From Rosenbergiella collisarenosi (lineage in GTDB: Bacteria > Pseudomonadota > Gammaproteobacteria > Enterobacterales > Enterobacteriaceae), in assembly GCF_018494085.1 (NCBI RefSeq), contig NZ_JABBFP010000008.1, positions 91,017-155,016 on the forward strand: a stretch of DNA of 64,000 nt, in the 5' to 3' direction. Below, piece after piece: positions 27,756 to 37,716 of the stretch. The position numbers were made by a program, and so were the translations under genes. The notes under the pieces were generated by a model. The model made no database searches and was not told the DNA's origin. It worked only from the letters and a program-made list of their open reading frames with translations. How positions within the stretch are numbered: the stretch's first letter is position 1; every line of letters begins with the position of its first letter.

Positions 27756-28325
27756 ATGGATATTCACTCACTCATCTCACATTATGGTTACCTCGCATTA
27801 GTCATCGGTTGCATGGCTGAAGGTGAAACCTTTGTCTTACTCGGCGGCATCGCGGCACACGAAGGATTGCTACACCTTTACTGGGTCATCGCGGCAGCCA
27901 TGTTGGGCGGCATCATTGGCGACCAAATACTCTTTTTTCTCGGCTGGCGTTACGGGACTAAGTTTTTAAACCGATTTGAAAAGCAGCAAAGTAAAATCGA
28001 TAAGGCGAACACGTTAATCCACAAGCACCCTGCATTATTCGTCATTGGTGCGCGGTTTATGTATGGCTTTCGGATCATTGGCCCGATCATTATTGGGTCA
28101 AGCGGCCTGCACCCATGGTTATTCGTCCTGCTCAATATTCTCGGCGCGGCGCTGTGGGCCGGCCTTTTCGCCAGCCTTGGGTTCTATGCAGGCAAAGTCA
28201 TTACCCCTTGGCTCAATCGAATCGAAGGCTACCTTGAACCCTTATTCTGGGTAGTGGTTGCCGCATTGGTAATTTGGGGCGGCTGGAAGCTGATTCAGTG
28301 GCTTCGCTCGCGCAAAGCTGGGTAG
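27756..28325 (+). CDS. yohD: DedA family membrane protein YohD
   Basis: Inner-membrane protein of the DedA/VTT family, 189 residues with four to six hydrophobic segments. The family signatures GCMAEGETFVLLGG and RFMYGFRIIGPIIIGSS (R-x3-G-x-R type) are clear. DedA proteins are implicated in undecaprenyl-phosphate flipping and membrane potential homeostasis; the specific role of YohD is not established. It is divergent from pbpG with a 233-base gap. Confidence 0.92.
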   Translation: MDIHSLISHYGYLALVIGCMAEGETFVLLGGIAAHEGLLHLYWVIAAAMLGGIIGDQILFFLGWRYGTKFLNRFEKQQSKIDKANTLIHKHPALFVIGARFMYGFRIIGPIIIGSSGLHPWLFVLLNILGAALWAGLFASLGFYAGKVITPWLNRIEGYLEPLFWVVVAALVIWGGWKLIQWLRSRKAG

Positions 28326-28477
28326 TGAGCTCACGGAAAAATCAGAATATTTGAGCGAATGTAAAAAGCAGATGTTCATTAATCATTTCTGCACATATAC
28401 TAAGCGTAAGACCGAGCGAGACTCGGTCTATTACCTTGTTCACACTACCGTTAATCAGGTTTAAGCCATACATCATT

Positions 28478-29536
28478 ATGAAAAAAAGCATCCGCGCGTT
28501 GATTTCTGCTGCCTTCACTGTTGCAGCCTTTTCTCAGACTGCACAGGCGGTGGTATATCCACTCCCGGCAGCGAACAGTAGCATTACTGGCGAGAACCTC
28601 GAAGTCTCTATTCCTAGTGACAGCAGCTTACCTCTAGAAGCCTTTGCTGCCCAATACGAGATGGGGCTAAGTAATATTTTAGAAGCGAACCATGGGATCG
28701 ATGTTTATTTACCTAAGGCCGGTTCTAAGCTAATTATTCCTCAACAGCTTATTCTTCCTGATGCGCCGCGTGAAGGTATCGTCATCAACAGTGCCGAGAT
28801 GCGCCTTTATTACTATCCGAAAGGCGGTCATACCGTCGTAGTTCTGCCTATCGGTATCGGTCAACTCGGAAAAGATACGCCGCTTAGCTGGACGACCAAG
28901 GTAGAAAGTAAACGTCCTAATCCAACATGGACCCCGACGGCTAAGATGCATAGCGAATATGCGGATGACGGTAAAAATCTCCCGACTATATTCCCTGCCG
29001 GTCCAGATAATCCGATGGGGCTGTACGCACTTTATATCGGTAAAATGTACGCGATTCATGGCACAAATGCCGATTTTGGTATCGGACTACGCGTCAGTCA
29101 CGGATGTGTGCGTCTGCGCGGGCAAGATATTAAATGGTTATTCGAACATGTCCCCGTTGGAACGCGCGTACAGTTTGTTAACCAACCGGTAAAAGCGTCG
29201 GTAGAAGCCGATGGCTCCCGTTACCTTGAAGTCCACAACCCACTTTCGACTACCGAAGAACAATTTAACAGTAACGCGGTAGTGCCGATTAGCTTAACCC
29301 AATCGGTCAGTAAGGTGCTTAGCGATCCCAGCGTCAATCAAGATGTGGTAAACCAGGTATTGAAAAACCGCACCGGGATGCCAGTGAAAGTCAATGGCGT
29401 TGCTGAAGCTCATGCGAACACTCCCCAGCCCGTCTCGGAGCAAAGCGATGCCAAACCTGGCGAAGCCCCCGACACGGCTTTTTCTGCACAAGGTGCGAGC
29501 GATGCGGTCACCCAGCCGCCACCCGTAGAAGAATAA
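28478..29536 (+). CDS. ldtB: L,D-transpeptidase LdtB (YbiS)
   Basis: Attaches Braun lipoprotein to peptidoglycan by an L,D-transpeptidase reaction, 352 residues. Order: signal peptide (to about residue 24), LysM-like segment (about 40-90), YkuD catalytic domain (about 98-235) with [20 protein letters not shown] and catalytic C210, C-terminal subdomain. The ATG giving MKKSIRAL was chosen because it begins a normal signal peptide. The protein is about 46 residues longer than E. coli LdtB: after RTGMPVKVN it adds a Pro/Ala/Glu-rich tail. In E. coli ybiS lies next to ybiT, about 17 kb away here. A terminator follows. Confidence 0.94.
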   Translation: MKKSIRALISAAFTVAAFSQTAQAVVYPLPAANSSITGENLEVSIPSDSSLPLEAFAAQYEMGLSNILEANHGIDVYLPKAGSKLIIPQQLILPDAPREGIVINSAEMRLYYYPKGGHTVVVLPIGIGQLGKDTPLSWTTKVESKRPNPTWTPTAKMHSEYADDGKNLPTIFPAGPDNPMGLYALYIGKMYAIHGTNADFGIGLRVSHGCVRLRGQDIKWLFEHVPVGTRVQFVNQPVKASVEADGSRYLEVHNPLSTTEEQFNSNAVVPISLTQSVSKVLSDPSVNQDVVNQVLKNRTGMPVKVNGVAEAHANTPQPVSEQSDAKPGEAPDTAFSAQGASDAVTQPPPVEE

Positions 29537-29541
29537 CAGTT

Positions 29542-29577
29542 AATGGCCACGATACCGATTGTGGCCATTTTCTTCTT
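29542..29577 (+). terminator. Intrinsic terminator of ldtB
   Basis: AATGGCCAC and GTGGCCATT form a 9-bp stem with a 10-base loop, followed by a T-rich tract. It starts 6 bases after the ldtB stop and reaches into the convergent MFS gene end. Confidence 0.8.
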
Positions 29578-30772
29578 ACGCAACCTCCTGCCGACGACTC
29601 CTTACCCATAGCACCGCCACTAGCCCCGCGCCAAGGCACACCATTATCGCCGCAGCCAGATAAATTGAGCGGATACCGCTATGATTCATCAGTAGCCCTG
29701 CGACCGGACCCGTTAAGCCCAACGCTAAGTCTAAGAACGCGGAATAAGTTCCCAACGCTGAGCCTTTGCTTTGCTCACTCACTCTTCGTACCGCCTCTAC
29801 GCCCAATGCTGGGAACACTAAAGAGAAGCCCGCTCCGGTCAATAGCGCCCCGATATCCGCCCACAGTACGGTTTGCGCATGCCACAGTAGAAACAACCCT
29901 ATCGCCTCAGTGAGTAAGCATCCTAAGGAGACGGCTAAGCCTCCAAAACGGGTAATTAAGTTACTGAACAGAAAACGCGATAACACAAATCCTAAACTGT
30001 ATAGGCTCAGGGTAATGGCCGCCCCTTGCCAGCCACGGCTGGAGAAATAGAGCGTTATAAAGGTGGCGATAACCCCAAACCCCAAGGTCCCCAGCGCCAA
30101 GCCCAATCCATATGGACTGACTAAGCCTAACACCTGCGTGAAGGGTAAGCGTGGCGCCGTCAAGGATATAGTGATAGTTGCTTTACGACGGGCGACGATA
30201 AATCCAACTAACCCCATGATGGCGATAACCCCTGCAAAACCACAGATGCCAAACCATTGATTAAGCACGACTCCTAAAGGCGCCCCCACAGCCATGGCAA
30301 AGTAGGTCGCCACCCCGTTCCAAGATATTACCCGGGCGGTATGTGCGGATCCGACCAAATTCATTCCCCATAGCGTCGCGCCCGTACTACTAAAGCTCTC
30401 TCCCACCCCTAAACATATTCTGCCTGCGGCGAGTAAGCCGAGACTCAATAGCGGATAACTAACGCTGAATGCAGCGATGATGGTCATCCCCCCACTCAAC
30501 CCACAGAGCACCATCCCTAGCATTACAACTCTTTTCGGGCCGAAGAGATCGGCCAGCCGCCCACTCTGCGGACGGCTAATCAGAGTCGAAAAATATTGTA
30601 GGCTGATAATGAGCCCGGCGATAAAAGCAGAGTAGCCGAGCTGATGGTGGACAAACCCCGGTAATACTGCGAGAGGGAGTCCGACTGATAGGTAACAAAA
30701 AAAGGTAAAGATCATAACCGACAGAATACGTTTATTTAATTGTCGACGCGTCGGTTGACTGGGCTGGGGCAT
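29576..30772 (-). CDS. MFS transporter, YhhS/YfcJ family
   Basis: Twelve-helix major facilitator of the UPF0226 (YhhS/YfcJ) family, 398 residues from the chosen start. Shared stretches include LPLAVLPGFVHHQLGYSAFIAGLIISLQYFSTLISRP, ARVISWNGVATY, GAPLGVV and GAGFSLVFPALGVEAVR. YhhS and YfcJ of E. coli are weakly characterised; arabinose or drug efflux has been suggested for relatives. The start at MPQPSQPT matches the family length; an ATG 12 codons upstream is also open. It cannot be assigned to YhhS rather than YfcJ by eye. Confidence 0.85.
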   Translation of the reverse strand: MPQPSQPTRRQLNKRILSVMIFTFFCYLSVGLPLAVLPGFVHHQLGYSAFIAGLIISLQYFSTLISRPQSGRLADLFGPKRVVMLGMVLCGLSGGMTIIAAFSVSYPLLSLGLLAAGRICLGVGESFSSTGATLWGMNLVGSAHTARVISWNGVATYFAMAVGAPLGVVLNQWFGICGFAGVIAIMGLVGFIVARRKATITISLTAPRLPFTQVLGLVSPYGLGLALGTLGFGVIATFITLYFSSRGWQGAAITLSLYSLGFVLSRFLFSNLITRFGGLAVSLGCLLTEAIGLFLLWHAQTVLWADIGALLTGAGFSLVFPALGVEAVRRVSEQSKGSALGTYSAFLDLALGLTGPVAGLLMNHSGIRSIYLAAAIMVCLGAGLVAVLWVRSRRQEVA

Positions 30773-30847
30773 ATACACACCAAAATTTGCGAGGAATATG
30801 CTCAGCATAGCATATTGGCGTTCAGTGATTAGATTACAACGTTGGCA

Positions 30848-31795
30848 TTAGGTTAATTTTATTAACTCTTTGTTAATAGCTTGAGCGATCGCTGATGAAT
30901 GAGTCATCGGTCGAATCAGACTAAAGAGCTCATCGGCTTGTGCATAGGATTTTCGCAGGTAGCCCAGCCACTGTTTAATCCGCGCAACATGATAAAGCCC
31001 TGTGTCGCCTTGTTTCTCTAAACGACAATACTCCTCAAGTAAGGCAACGACCTCCGACCAAGGCATCGGTGGGTGATTGTACTTGATCATTTTACTTAGA
31101 TTCGGGATATGCAGCGCGCCCCGCCCTACCATGAGGTCTTGGCAACCGGTGGTGGAGAGGCAAGCCTGAGCCGATGCCCAATCCCAAATTTCTCCATTAG
31201 CGATAACGGGAATAGTCAGTCGTTCACGGATAGCCGCAATAGCAGGCCAATTAATCGCTTCTGCCCGGTAACCGTCTTGTTTGGTTCGGCCATGGATCAC
31301 AATCTCGCTGGCCCCCGCTTGGGCGACGGCATCAGCAATTTCAAAGCTATGATCGCTGGAATCCCAGCCTAAGCGAACTTTTACGGTGACGGGAAGCGAG
31401 GAGGGTACCGCCTGACGCATCGCTTTAGCCGCCTGATAGATAAGCTCAGGATCTTTTAATAACGATGCCCCACCGCCACTACCGTTGACGGTTTTCGATG
31501 GGCAGCCGCAATTCAAATCAACGCCCCACGACCCTAGCTCGACGGCCTGCTGCGCGTTTTCGGCTAGCCATTGCGGATGCTGACCTAATAGCTGTATCCG
31601 TACCAGCGTACCCGATGGCGTGCGGCTCTGTTCGCTCAACTCAGGGCATAGACGATAAAAGGATTTTTTGGGCAGGCGTTGATCGACGACCCTCAGAAAC
31701 TCGGTCACACAGAGATCATAATCGTTGACCTTAGTCAGGAGCTCCCTGACTAAGGAATCAAGCACACCTTCCATTGGTGCTAATAATACCCGCAT
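30848..31795 (-). CDS. dusC: tRNA-dihydrouridine(16) synthase DusC
   Basis: FMN-dependent enzyme reducing U16 of tRNAs, 315 residues. It begins [19 protein letters not shown] as in E. coli DusC; the open frame extends upstream into rhlE but is not used. The catalytic cysteine is C98 in [18 protein letters not shown], with NGEIWDW and VGRGAL for FMN binding. It begins 4 bases after the rhlE stop, so the two are probably cotranscribed, an arrangement not found in E. coli, where they are far apart. Confidence 0.95.
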   Translation of the reverse strand: MRVLLAPMEGVLDSLVRELLTKVNDYDLCVTEFLRVVDQRLPKKSFYRLCPELSEQSRTPSGTLVRIQLLGQHPQWLAENAQQAVELGSWGVDLNCGCPSKTVNGSGGGASLLKDPELIYQAAKAMRQAVPSSLPVTVKVRLGWDSSDHSFEIADAVAQAGASEIVIHGRTKQDGYRAEAINWPAIAAIRERLTIPVIANGEIWDWASAQACLSTTGCQDLMVGRGALHIPNLSKMIKYNHPPMPWSEVVALLEEYCRLEKQGDTGLYHVARIKQWLGYLRKSYAQADELFSLIRPMTHSSAIAQAINKELIKLT

Positions 31796-31799
31796 GAGA

Positions 31800-33131
31800 C
31801 TAGCGATTGCCCTGCGGTTTCTTAGCGGCAGGTCTTGCCGTAGTGTTACTCGCGCTGCGGGAACGAGGCCGAGGGCTATTTTGCCCTTGCGGACGTGCTT
31901 GCCCACGTGGACCGTTACTCTCCGCACGACCCCCACGACCTGCGCCGCGTCCACCTTGGCGCCCGTTCTGGATCGGATCGGCTTTGATTGAAGGATCTGG
32001 CTCATAGCCTGGGATGGCGAGACGAGGGATCTCTTTTTTCAGCAGTCTTTCGATATCGCGAAGTAGCTTATGTTCATCAACGCAGACGAGGGACAGCGCC
32101 GAACCGCTAGCGGCTGCACGACCGGTACGCCCGATACGGTGGACATAGTCCTCTGCAACGTTCGGCAGTTCGTAATTGACAACATGAGGTAATTCTTCGA
32201 TATCAATACCGCGCGCCGCGATATCAGTAGCCACTAATACGCGTACTTCACCGGTTTTGAAGTTTTCCAGCGCACGCGTTCGCGCACCTTGGCTTTTATT
32301 GCCGTGGATGGCCGCCGCCGTGATGCCATCTTTACTCAGCTGTTCGGCCAAATGGTTAGCGCCATGCTTAGTTCGTGTAAACACCAAGACCTGTTGCCAA
32401 TTTTCTTTACCGATCAAATAAGAGAGTAGTTCGCGCTTACGTTTCTTATCAACCAAATGCACTTGTTGTGATACCTGCTCTGAAGCGGTATTACGACGCG
32501 CAACTTCCACTAGCTTAGGACGGTCGAGTAATTTTTCCGCTAACGTTTTGATTTCATCAGAAAACGTCGCTGAGAACAGCAAGTTTTGACGACGTGCGGG
32601 AAGCTTAGCAAGAATACGGCGAATATCGTGAATAAAGCCCATATCCAACATACGGTCGGCTTCATCCAAGACCAGAATTTCAATCTCTGAGAGCTGAACG
32701 GCATTCTGGTGAACCAAATCGAGCAGACGGCCAGGTGTTGCGACGAGGATATCGACGCCACCGCGTAGTTTCATCATCTGCGGATTGATACTCACACCAC
32801 CGAAGACCACCAGCGAACGTAATTTGAGGTAACGGCTGTAGCTCTGAACATTCTCACCGACCTGCGCCGCTAACTCCCGTGTTGGGGTGAGGATCAGGGC
32901 ACGAACCGGTCTACGCCCTTTGATAGGCTTCTCATCTGCCGCGAGGCGGTGTAACAGCGGTAACGTAAAGCCTGCCGTTTTACCGGTACCCGTTTGTGCA
33001 CTAGCGAGTAAATCATCGCCAGCTAAAACAATAGGGATAGCCTGTTGTTGGATAGGCGTTGGGGTCGTGTAACCCTGCTCGTTCACAGCACGCAGGATCT
33101 CGGCATGTAAACCGAGTGAATCGAAAGTCAT
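31800..33131 (-). CDS. rhlE: ATP-dependent RNA helicase RhlE
   Basis: DEAD-box RNA helicase involved in ribosome maturation, 443 residues. Motifs: Q motif [11 protein letters not shown], Walker A AQTGTGKT (45-52), [12 protein letters not shown] (154-157), SAT, ARGIDIE and HRIGRTGRA. The C-terminal tail (from about 380) is Arg/Gly/Pro-rich, typical of RhlE. The ATG at 33131 was chosen over an upstream start because it has TGGAG 9 bases before it and matches MSFDSLGL of E. coli. Confidence 0.97.
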   Translation of the reverse strand: MTFDSLGLHAEILRAVNEQGYTTPTPIQQQAIPIVLAGDDLLASAQTGTGKTAGFTLPLLHRLAADEKPIKGRRPVRALILTPTRELAAQVGENVQSYSRYLKLRSLVVFGGVSINPQMMKLRGGVDILVATPGRLLDLVHQNAVQLSEIEILVLDEADRMLDMGFIHDIRRILAKLPARRQNLLFSATFSDEIKTLAEKLLDRPKLVEVARRNTASEQVSQQVHLVDKKRKRELLSYLIGKENWQQVLVFTRTKHGANHLAEQLSKDGITAAAIHGNKSQGARTRALENFKTGEVRVLVATDIAARGIDIEELPHVVNYELPNVAEDYVHRIGRTGRAAASGSALSLVCVDEHKLLRDIERLLKKEIPRLAIPGYEPDPSIKADPIQNGRQGGRGAGRGGRAESNGPRGQARPQGQNSPRPRSRSASNTTARPAAKKPQGNR

Positions 33132-33281
33132 GGGGTATTGCTCCAGGGACGCCCTGACCGTCATTTCACGGTGCAGTTTTCAGGGGGGAAAGTGTCGCTA
33201 ATATCAGAGGATTAACGCAAAACTACAATGCGATAAGTGCGAGGGAGTGTATCAGAGTTTAGTCGCGACTGCGAGGACGAT

Positions 33282-33310
33282 AAAAAGGCCAGTCATCTGA
33301 CTGGCCTAAA
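33282..33310 (-). terminator. Intrinsic terminator of ybhQ
   Basis: AGGCCAGTCA and TGACTGGCCT form a 10-bp stem, followed on the minus strand by five T residues. It begins just after the ybhQ stop and upstream of rhlE. Confidence 0.88.
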
Positions 33311-33314
33311 AGGA

Positions 33315-33707
33315 CTAGCTGCGTTTCTTTTCTACTTGTTGACCCGAACCTTTGGCGAACAGTGAGAAAAGCGCGGGGCCGATAAGCATCGCCACACCTA
33401 CTCCACAAATCAGTAATGGATTGTGCAAGACACGAGAGAACAGGAAGAGTGACAACATCGCTGCACCAAAATAGTAGGTGGTGGATGCTTCCTCAAGATA
33501 ATCTCCCACTGCGCGTAAGCGCGTGACATTTTGCGTAATAAGCATCGCTACTAGCAAAACGACATAAGTTGCGACCAATCCGGCACTGACTTCAACTAAC
33601 AACTTGTGTTTAAAACCCCAAATTAATGAAGCTACGATGGTTAAATGCATCGCGATATGAAAACACGTTTGCCCAGTGACAATCTGAACACGGTTAGACC
33701 ATTTCAT
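33315..33707 (-). CDS. ybhQ: Inner membrane protein YbhQ
   Basis: Small membrane protein of 130 residues with four hydrophobic segments. It matches E. coli YbhQ through MKW-x2-RV at the start, LEE-x-(S/T)TT-x-YFGAA in the middle and (A/G)GPA at the third loop. Function is unknown. A strong Shine-Dalgarno (AGGAG) precedes the ATG. In E. coli ybhQ lies close to ybhL in the same region. Confidence 0.88.
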   Translation of the reverse strand: MKWSNRVQIVTGQTCFHIAMHLTIVASLIWGFKHKLLVEVSAGLVATYVVLLVAMLITQNVTRLRAVGDYLEEASTTYYFGAAMLSLFLFSRVLHNPLLICGVGVAMLIGPALFSLFAKGSGQQVEKKRS

Positions 33708-34112
33708 AGTTATCTCCTAGTTATACTCGCGATAAAGTAAAGCACCTTAACGCCAGTAAGTGTTTTCCGAGGTTACTCGAAAAAAATTCGGTCACCACAT
33801 TAAAAAGAAGTAACTGTGATGAGACCTTCATTTCTTCGGATAATTCCGCAAGAAAACAGAATCAGTCTGCCACAAGTAATGGGAAATATCATGTTTTGTT
33901 TTCAACTAGGAGGTTAGTTAGCGGAATATGCTAGATATTTCAGATTAAAGAGCTTTAACCAGCATAATATATCAAAGACAATATCAGTTATTATAAAGTG
34001 CGTTCTAACTCGGGTCCAATATGGATAAAAGCCTGTTAATCAACGTGTTATAGGGTTCTTATCGAAGTTACCATTCTCTACATCTTAAGAATTTTCTGCT
34101 GTTTTTTTAGCC
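33708..34112. other. 405-base gap between ybhL and ybhQ
   Basis: AT-rich sequence with no convincing gene. It contains the ybhQ promoter region. The only short plus-strand frame (33819-33917) has no ribosome site and no recognisable features. Confidence 0.4.
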
Positions 34113-34141
34113 AAAAAAAAGAGGGGTAAAACCCCTCTTTT
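34113..34141 (-). terminator. Intrinsic terminator of the moa-yaiW-ybhL operon
   Basis: AGAGGGG and CCCCTCT form a 7-bp stem with a short loop; eight T residues follow on the minus strand. It lies 21 bases after the ybhL stop and closes the operon. Confidence 0.92.
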
Positions 34142-34161
34142 CACGATCATCTGCTGTTTCT

Positions 34162-34872
34162 CTACCGTCTGTCACCAAATATTCTTAGTAACATCATGAA
34201 AAGGTTAATAAAATCTAAATAAAGCGTGAGTGCGCCAACAATACTGTAGCGGCGAAGGTTCGTCTTATCCGAGGCGTCGATGTTATCGCCTAGCTGGCGC
34301 AGCTTTTGTGTGTCATAGGCGGTTAAACCAACGAATACCACAACGCCGATATAAGTCACTGCCCACATTAATGCAGTACTCTTTAACCAGTAGTTGACGA
34401 GTGATGCAATTAATATTCCGATTAGCGCCATGAACAGGAGGCTACCTAGCTTGCTGAGGTCACGCTTGGTTACCGCGCCATAGAAAGTCATGGCACCAAA
34501 CATCCCGGCGGTGACCACAAAAGTACTCGCGATGGAGGAGTAGGTAAAAGCGAGAAAGATACTCGCCATCGTCAGTCCAGTCAGTACCGAGTACAACATA
34601 AATAAGCCGGTGGCCAACGCTGCGCTCATTTTATGTACCATCCCCGAGAGGACGAAAACGACGGCTAACTGCGCAATGATTAACCCGAAAAAGGTAATAC
34701 GACTGGAGAAGATAGCTTCCATCACAGCAGGCGTTCGCGCCGCAAACCAGCTAACAAAGGCGGTCAGTAGCAGCCCGGTCGTCATCCACCCATAGACCTG
34801 GGTCATATAGGCTTGAACGCGGCTATTCGACGAGGTTTGTCCGAATGATGCAGGACGTTGATAATTTTCCAT
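34162..34872 (-). CDS. ybhL: BAX-inhibitor-1 family membrane protein YbhL
   Basis: Seven-helix inner-membrane protein of the BI-1/YccA (TMBIM) family, 236 residues. It has the family stretches VYGWMTTGLLLTAFVSW, YSVLTGLTMASIF and YTYGVVVFVGLTAYDTQKL-like sequence, ending LYLDFINLFMMLLRIFG. Relatives act as Ca2+ leak channels or protease regulators; the role of YbhL is unknown. Its ATG overlaps the yaiW stop by one base, making it the last gene of the moa operon. Confidence 0.93.
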   Translation of the reverse strand: MENYQRPASFGQTSSNSRVQAYMTQVYGWMTTGLLLTAFVSWFAARTPAVMEAIFSSRITFFGLIIAQLAVVFVLSGMVHKMSAALATGLFMLYSVLTGLTMASIFLAFTYSSIASTFVVTAGMFGAMTFYGAVTKRDLSKLGSLLFMALIGILIASLVNYWLKSTALMWAVTYIGVVVFVGLTAYDTQKLRQLGDNIDASDKTNLRRYSIVGALTLYLDFINLFMMLLRIFGDRR

Positions 34873-35972
34873 TACTCCCCCCTAGCTTGAAGTAAACAGT
34901 GTTGATAACGTTGATTAACGCGCTGTGCAAACCACGCGGTGGTAAGATTTCGTGTAATTTTCGGGCTTTCTAATGTGATCCCCGGTAATCGTTCATGAGG
35001 CCAAGCTTGGCCCCGTTTCTTATCTGCGGCCGCAAACACTTTTTTCCATAAGGCACTCTTTTCAAACGCGAGTGACTCACCCAGTCCTAATTGTTGATGA
35101 ACGGCTTGATCAGACATCTGCAGTGAAGAGCTGATTGACCTGATGGCTAATTCAGTCTGGCTCGGTGCATCGCTTTGATACCGGATTAAATCGCCGTCTA
35201 GCGCCAATTTTTTGCCACTTAAATACGCAACCGCGGCTTGAAATGCAGCGTTGCGACTCGCATACCAGCCTGCATTATAGTCGGCAAATCGGTACAGTGG
35301 CAGCGAATAATTCGCCGGATAGCCGAGGAGATGCAGTGTACCAAAATAGACGCCGCCACGTTGGGTCAAGACCTCTTTTCGTATACTTTTTTCCACTTTA
35401 TAAGGATAGGTGTCCGCGTGTTGCTCCGCAAATGCGATGCTAACCTGCATCGGCCCTCCGGTATGGATCGGGTTAAATCGGCCAAAGAGGCGTTGTCCGA
35501 GCGGAACACTATCGATCAAGTCATCGAAAATGTTGCTGAGTTCCCGTTCACTGCGCACGTTATCTAGCCGCTCAGTATAACTTTTCCCATTGGTGGAAGG
35601 CAGTTTGAGTGCGGTACGTACGACAAACTCAGGGATATGCAAAGTCGCGGCACGGCGGTAGATCTCCTGCCAAGCGATCTGCGGAAGTCCAGTTACCGGA
35701 GCATCGGCGTTGAAGGTTGACTCTTGCCCGGCTACCGCAATAACCGCACACAAGTTACTGACACTCGGGTCGAGTTGTTGGTGGGAAAAGGCTTGATAGA
35801 TATCTTCCGACCATTGGGTTTTATGTGTGACGTAGCTAGGTAACAGTTGCTGGACCTGCGCGGTCACCGCTACCTTCGGGCGTTCAGGCTTCTTTGGCGT
35901 ATTTGATGAACAACTCGCGAGCAACAACGCTACCAGAGCTAGGCCTGAAATTTTGAGCATGGATTGCGTCAC
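34872..35972 (-). CDS. yaiW: DUF1615 lipoprotein YaiW
   Basis: Predicted outer-membrane lipoprotein of 366 residues. A lipoprotein signal peptide ends LALVALLLAS-C21. The body matches E. coli YaiW (DUF1615): AGQESTFNADAPV, LPQIAWQEIYRRA, GGPMQVSIAFAEQH, YRFADYNAGWYASRNAAFQ and the end SPKITRNLTTAWFA. YaiW has been linked to peptide uptake (sensitivity to proline-rich peptides). A glutamate-containing AGQES motif recalls lytic transglycosylases, but activity is not established. The GTG start overlaps the moaE stop (GTGA) and has AAGGA 9 bases upstream. In E. coli yaiW lies elsewhere, near sbmA. Confidence 0.9.
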   Translation of the reverse strand: MTQSMLKISGLALVALLLASCSSNTPKKPERPKVAVTAQVQQLLPSYVTHKTQWSEDIYQAFSHQQLDPSVSNLCAVIAVAGQESTFNADAPVTGLPQIAWQEIYRRAATLHIPEFVVRTALKLPSTNGKSYTERLDNVRSERELSNIFDDLIDSVPLGQRLFGRFNPIHTGGPMQVSIAFAEQHADTYPYKVEKSIRKEVLTQRGGVYFGTLHLLGYPANYSLPLYRFADYNAGWYASRNAAFQAAVAYLSGKKLALDGDLIRYQSDAPSQTELAIRSISSSLQMSDQAVHQQLGLGESLAFEKSALWKKVFAAADKKRGQAWPHERLPGITLESPKITRNLTTAWFAQRVNQRYQHCLLQARGE

Positions 35973-36457
35973 GTCGATTCATCCTTATTAAAGTTTATCC
36001 ATTTTTGAGGAGTAATGTCGTCTTGCGGCGAAGGCGACAACCATTGTGCCCCCTTATTTGTCACTTCACGTTTCCAAAACGGCGCTTGTGTTTTCAACAT
36101 GTCCATCATAAATTCTGCGGCCATAAACGCCGCGTGGCGATGCACTGCACTCGCTGCGACTAGGACGATTTCCTCGCCAAGTGCAAAGGTGCCAACCCGG
36201 TGAATGATGGTAATGGTATTCACGGCAAAACGGCTGCGCGCTTGTTCGGCAATGGCCTGCAACGACCGCTCTGTCATTCCCGGATAATGTTCGAGTGTCA
36301 GGTGTTGTACCGTTTCACCGAGATTCAGGTCACGAACTTTACCGATAAAAAGCACCACTGCACCGTCTTGCTGACTGTCTGCGGTCATCCGATAAGCCTC
36401 CTCTACCGAGAAAGGCTCGGATGACACGCGGATAAAAGTCTGAGGAAGCACGGTCAT
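35969..36457 (-). CDS. moaE: Molybdopterin synthase catalytic subunit MoaE
   Basis: Large subunit of molybdopterin synthase, 162 residues, which transfers sulfur from MoaD thiocarboxylate to precursor Z. Seen: GAVVLFIGKVRDLN, LTLEHYPGMTE, IHRVGTFALGEEIVLV, HRHAAFMA and the catalytic KTQAPFWKRE. The start is the ATG overlapping the moaD stop (ATGA); the longer open frame is not used. The moaDE pair is always coupled like this. Confidence 0.96.
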   Translation of the reverse strand: MTVLPQTFIRVSSEPFSVEEAYRMTADSQQDGAVVLFIGKVRDLNLGETVQHLTLEHYPGMTERSLQAIAEQARSRFAVNTITIIHRVGTFALGEEIVLVAASAVHRHAAFMAAEFMMDMLKTQAPFWKREVTNKGAQWLSPSPQDDITPQKWINFNKDEST

Positions 36458-36699
36458 CCTCCTGTGACGGGAGGGAAAAATGCCACCTCGTCTCCGCTCT
36501 TCAGTGGGTGCGAGAAGGCACAAATTTCTTGATTCACTGCCGCCAGCAGCCGTCCATTAGAAAGCGCCAACTGCCAGCGCTTACCCCGTTGCATCAAGGC
36601 GACGCGCAGCTGTTCAACATCGTCGACTTCATCGTCAACCACTAGACTACTACAGTCGACCAGTTCGCGGGTTTGCGCGAAAAACAAAACGTTAATCAT
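36454..36699 (-). CDS. moaD: Molybdopterin synthase sulfur carrier subunit MoaD
   Basis: Ubiquitin-like sulfur carrier of 81 residues ending in the required GG (FFPPVTGG). Its C-terminal glycine is adenylated by MoeB (9531-10280) and thiocarboxylated. The start [13 protein letters not shown] was chosen as the family start. It overlaps moaC by 8 bases and moaE by 4. Confidence 0.95.
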   Translation of the reverse strand: MINVLFFAQTRELVDCSSLVVDDEVDDVEQLRVALMQRGKRWQLALSNGRLLAAVNQEICAFSHPLKSGDEVAFFPPVTGG

Positions 36700-37177
36700 T
36701 ATATTCCCCTCGAAAATCACCCGATTTACCGCCGCGTTTTTCGACTAAGCGGATACATTCAATAACCATATCCTTTTGCACCGCTTTACACATGTCATAG
36801 AGGGTCAGTGCCGCGACTGAGGCTGCCGTTAACGCTTCCATTTCCACGCCGGTTTGGCCGCTAAGTCGACAGAGTGTCTCGATATGAATGCGGCTCGGGT
36901 GACTGAGCGGTGTGAGTGTCACTTCAACTTTACTGAGCAGCAAGGGATGACACAGAGGGATTAGATCCCACGTTTTCTTAGCGGCTTGAATACCGGCGAT
37001 ACGGGCCACCGCAAACACGTCGCCTTTCGGATGTTTCCCCGCGCAGATCAGTTCACGAGTATGATCGCTTAATGACAGGTAGGCCTCTGCACGCGCTTGA
37101 CGAACGGTTATGGGCTTTTCTGAGACATCCACCATATTGGCTTCGCCGGCCCCGTTAAGATGAGAAAGTTGAGTCAT
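36692..37177 (-). CDS. moaC: Cyclic pyranopterin monophosphate synthase MoaC
   Basis: Converts the MoaA product to cyclic pyranopterin monophosphate, 161 residues. Conserved parts are [62 protein letters not shown] and [12 protein letters not shown]. Its ATG overlaps the moaB stop by one base. Confidence 0.96.
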   Translation of the reverse strand: MTQLSHLNGAGEANMVDVSEKPITVRQARAEAYLSLSDHTRELICAGKHPKGDVFAVARIAGIQAAKKTWDLIPLCHPLLLSKVEVTLTPLSHPSRIHIETLCRLSGQTGVEMEALTAASVAALTLYDMCKAVQKDMVIECIRLVEKRGGKSGDFRGEYND

Positions 37178-37695
37178 TAAAGAAGCTTCTTAAGTTGTGA
37201 GACAAAATTACAAGGCTTAGTGGTGACGTCTAATTGTGCATCGATGATCTGCTCCCACGCCAGTTGGCAGGCAGAAGTAGACCCTGGGAACGCAAAAATG
37301 ACGGTCTGGTTCGCCAACCCTGCCACCGCTCGAGATTGCAAGGTAGCCTGCTGGATCTGCTCGAAGGAGAGCATCCTAAATAACTCACCAAACCCTTCAA
37401 TCTCTTTATCGAAAAGCGGAATAATGGCTTCTGGGGTGGTGTTCTGCTGATGAAAGCCCGTGCCACCATTAATCAATACCACTTGAATATGGCGACTGGC
37501 GATGGCGTGTGAGACATTCGCTCGCAGCGCATAGCGATTATCGGGACAAATCGCTCGCTCGACAACGCTATGGCCTGCAAGCTCGACAGCCTGCTGCAGA
37601 TAGTCACCCGAGGTATCGTTCGCGGACGTGCGGTGATTGGATACCGTCACGATAGCAATATTTAGTGACGTTGTACGGTCTTGTTGAACGTCCAT
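37177..37695 (-). CDS. moaB: Molybdenum cofactor biosynthesis protein MoaB
   Basis: MogA/CinA-like domain protein of 172 residues. The MPT-binding loop reads [20 protein letters not shown], with the [16 protein letters not shown] segment near the end. In E. coli MoaB is dispensable and MogA performs MPT adenylylation; here no mogA is in view. It lies between moaA (21 bases) and moaC (1-base overlap). Confidence 0.94.
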   Translation of the reverse strand: MDVQQDRTTSLNIAIVTVSNHRTSANDTSGDYLQQAVELAGHSVVERAICPDNRYALRANVSHAIASRHIQVVLINGGTGFHQQNTTPEAIIPLFDKEIEGFGELFRMLSFEQIQQATLQSRAVAGLANQTVIFAFPGSTSACQLAWEQIIDAQLDVTTKPCNFVSQLKKLL

Positions 37696-37716
37696 CTCTT
37701 TTCCTTAATCCTCGTG

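Noticed and set aside
31109..32007. Several open plus-strand frames opposite dusC and rhlE
   Set aside because: They are shadows of two clearly identified genes, with Arg/Pro-rich translations typical of antisense frames.
33819..33917. A 32-codon plus-strand frame upstream of ybhQ
   Set aside because: No ribosome site, promoter or recognisable features; expected by chance in a 405-base gap.
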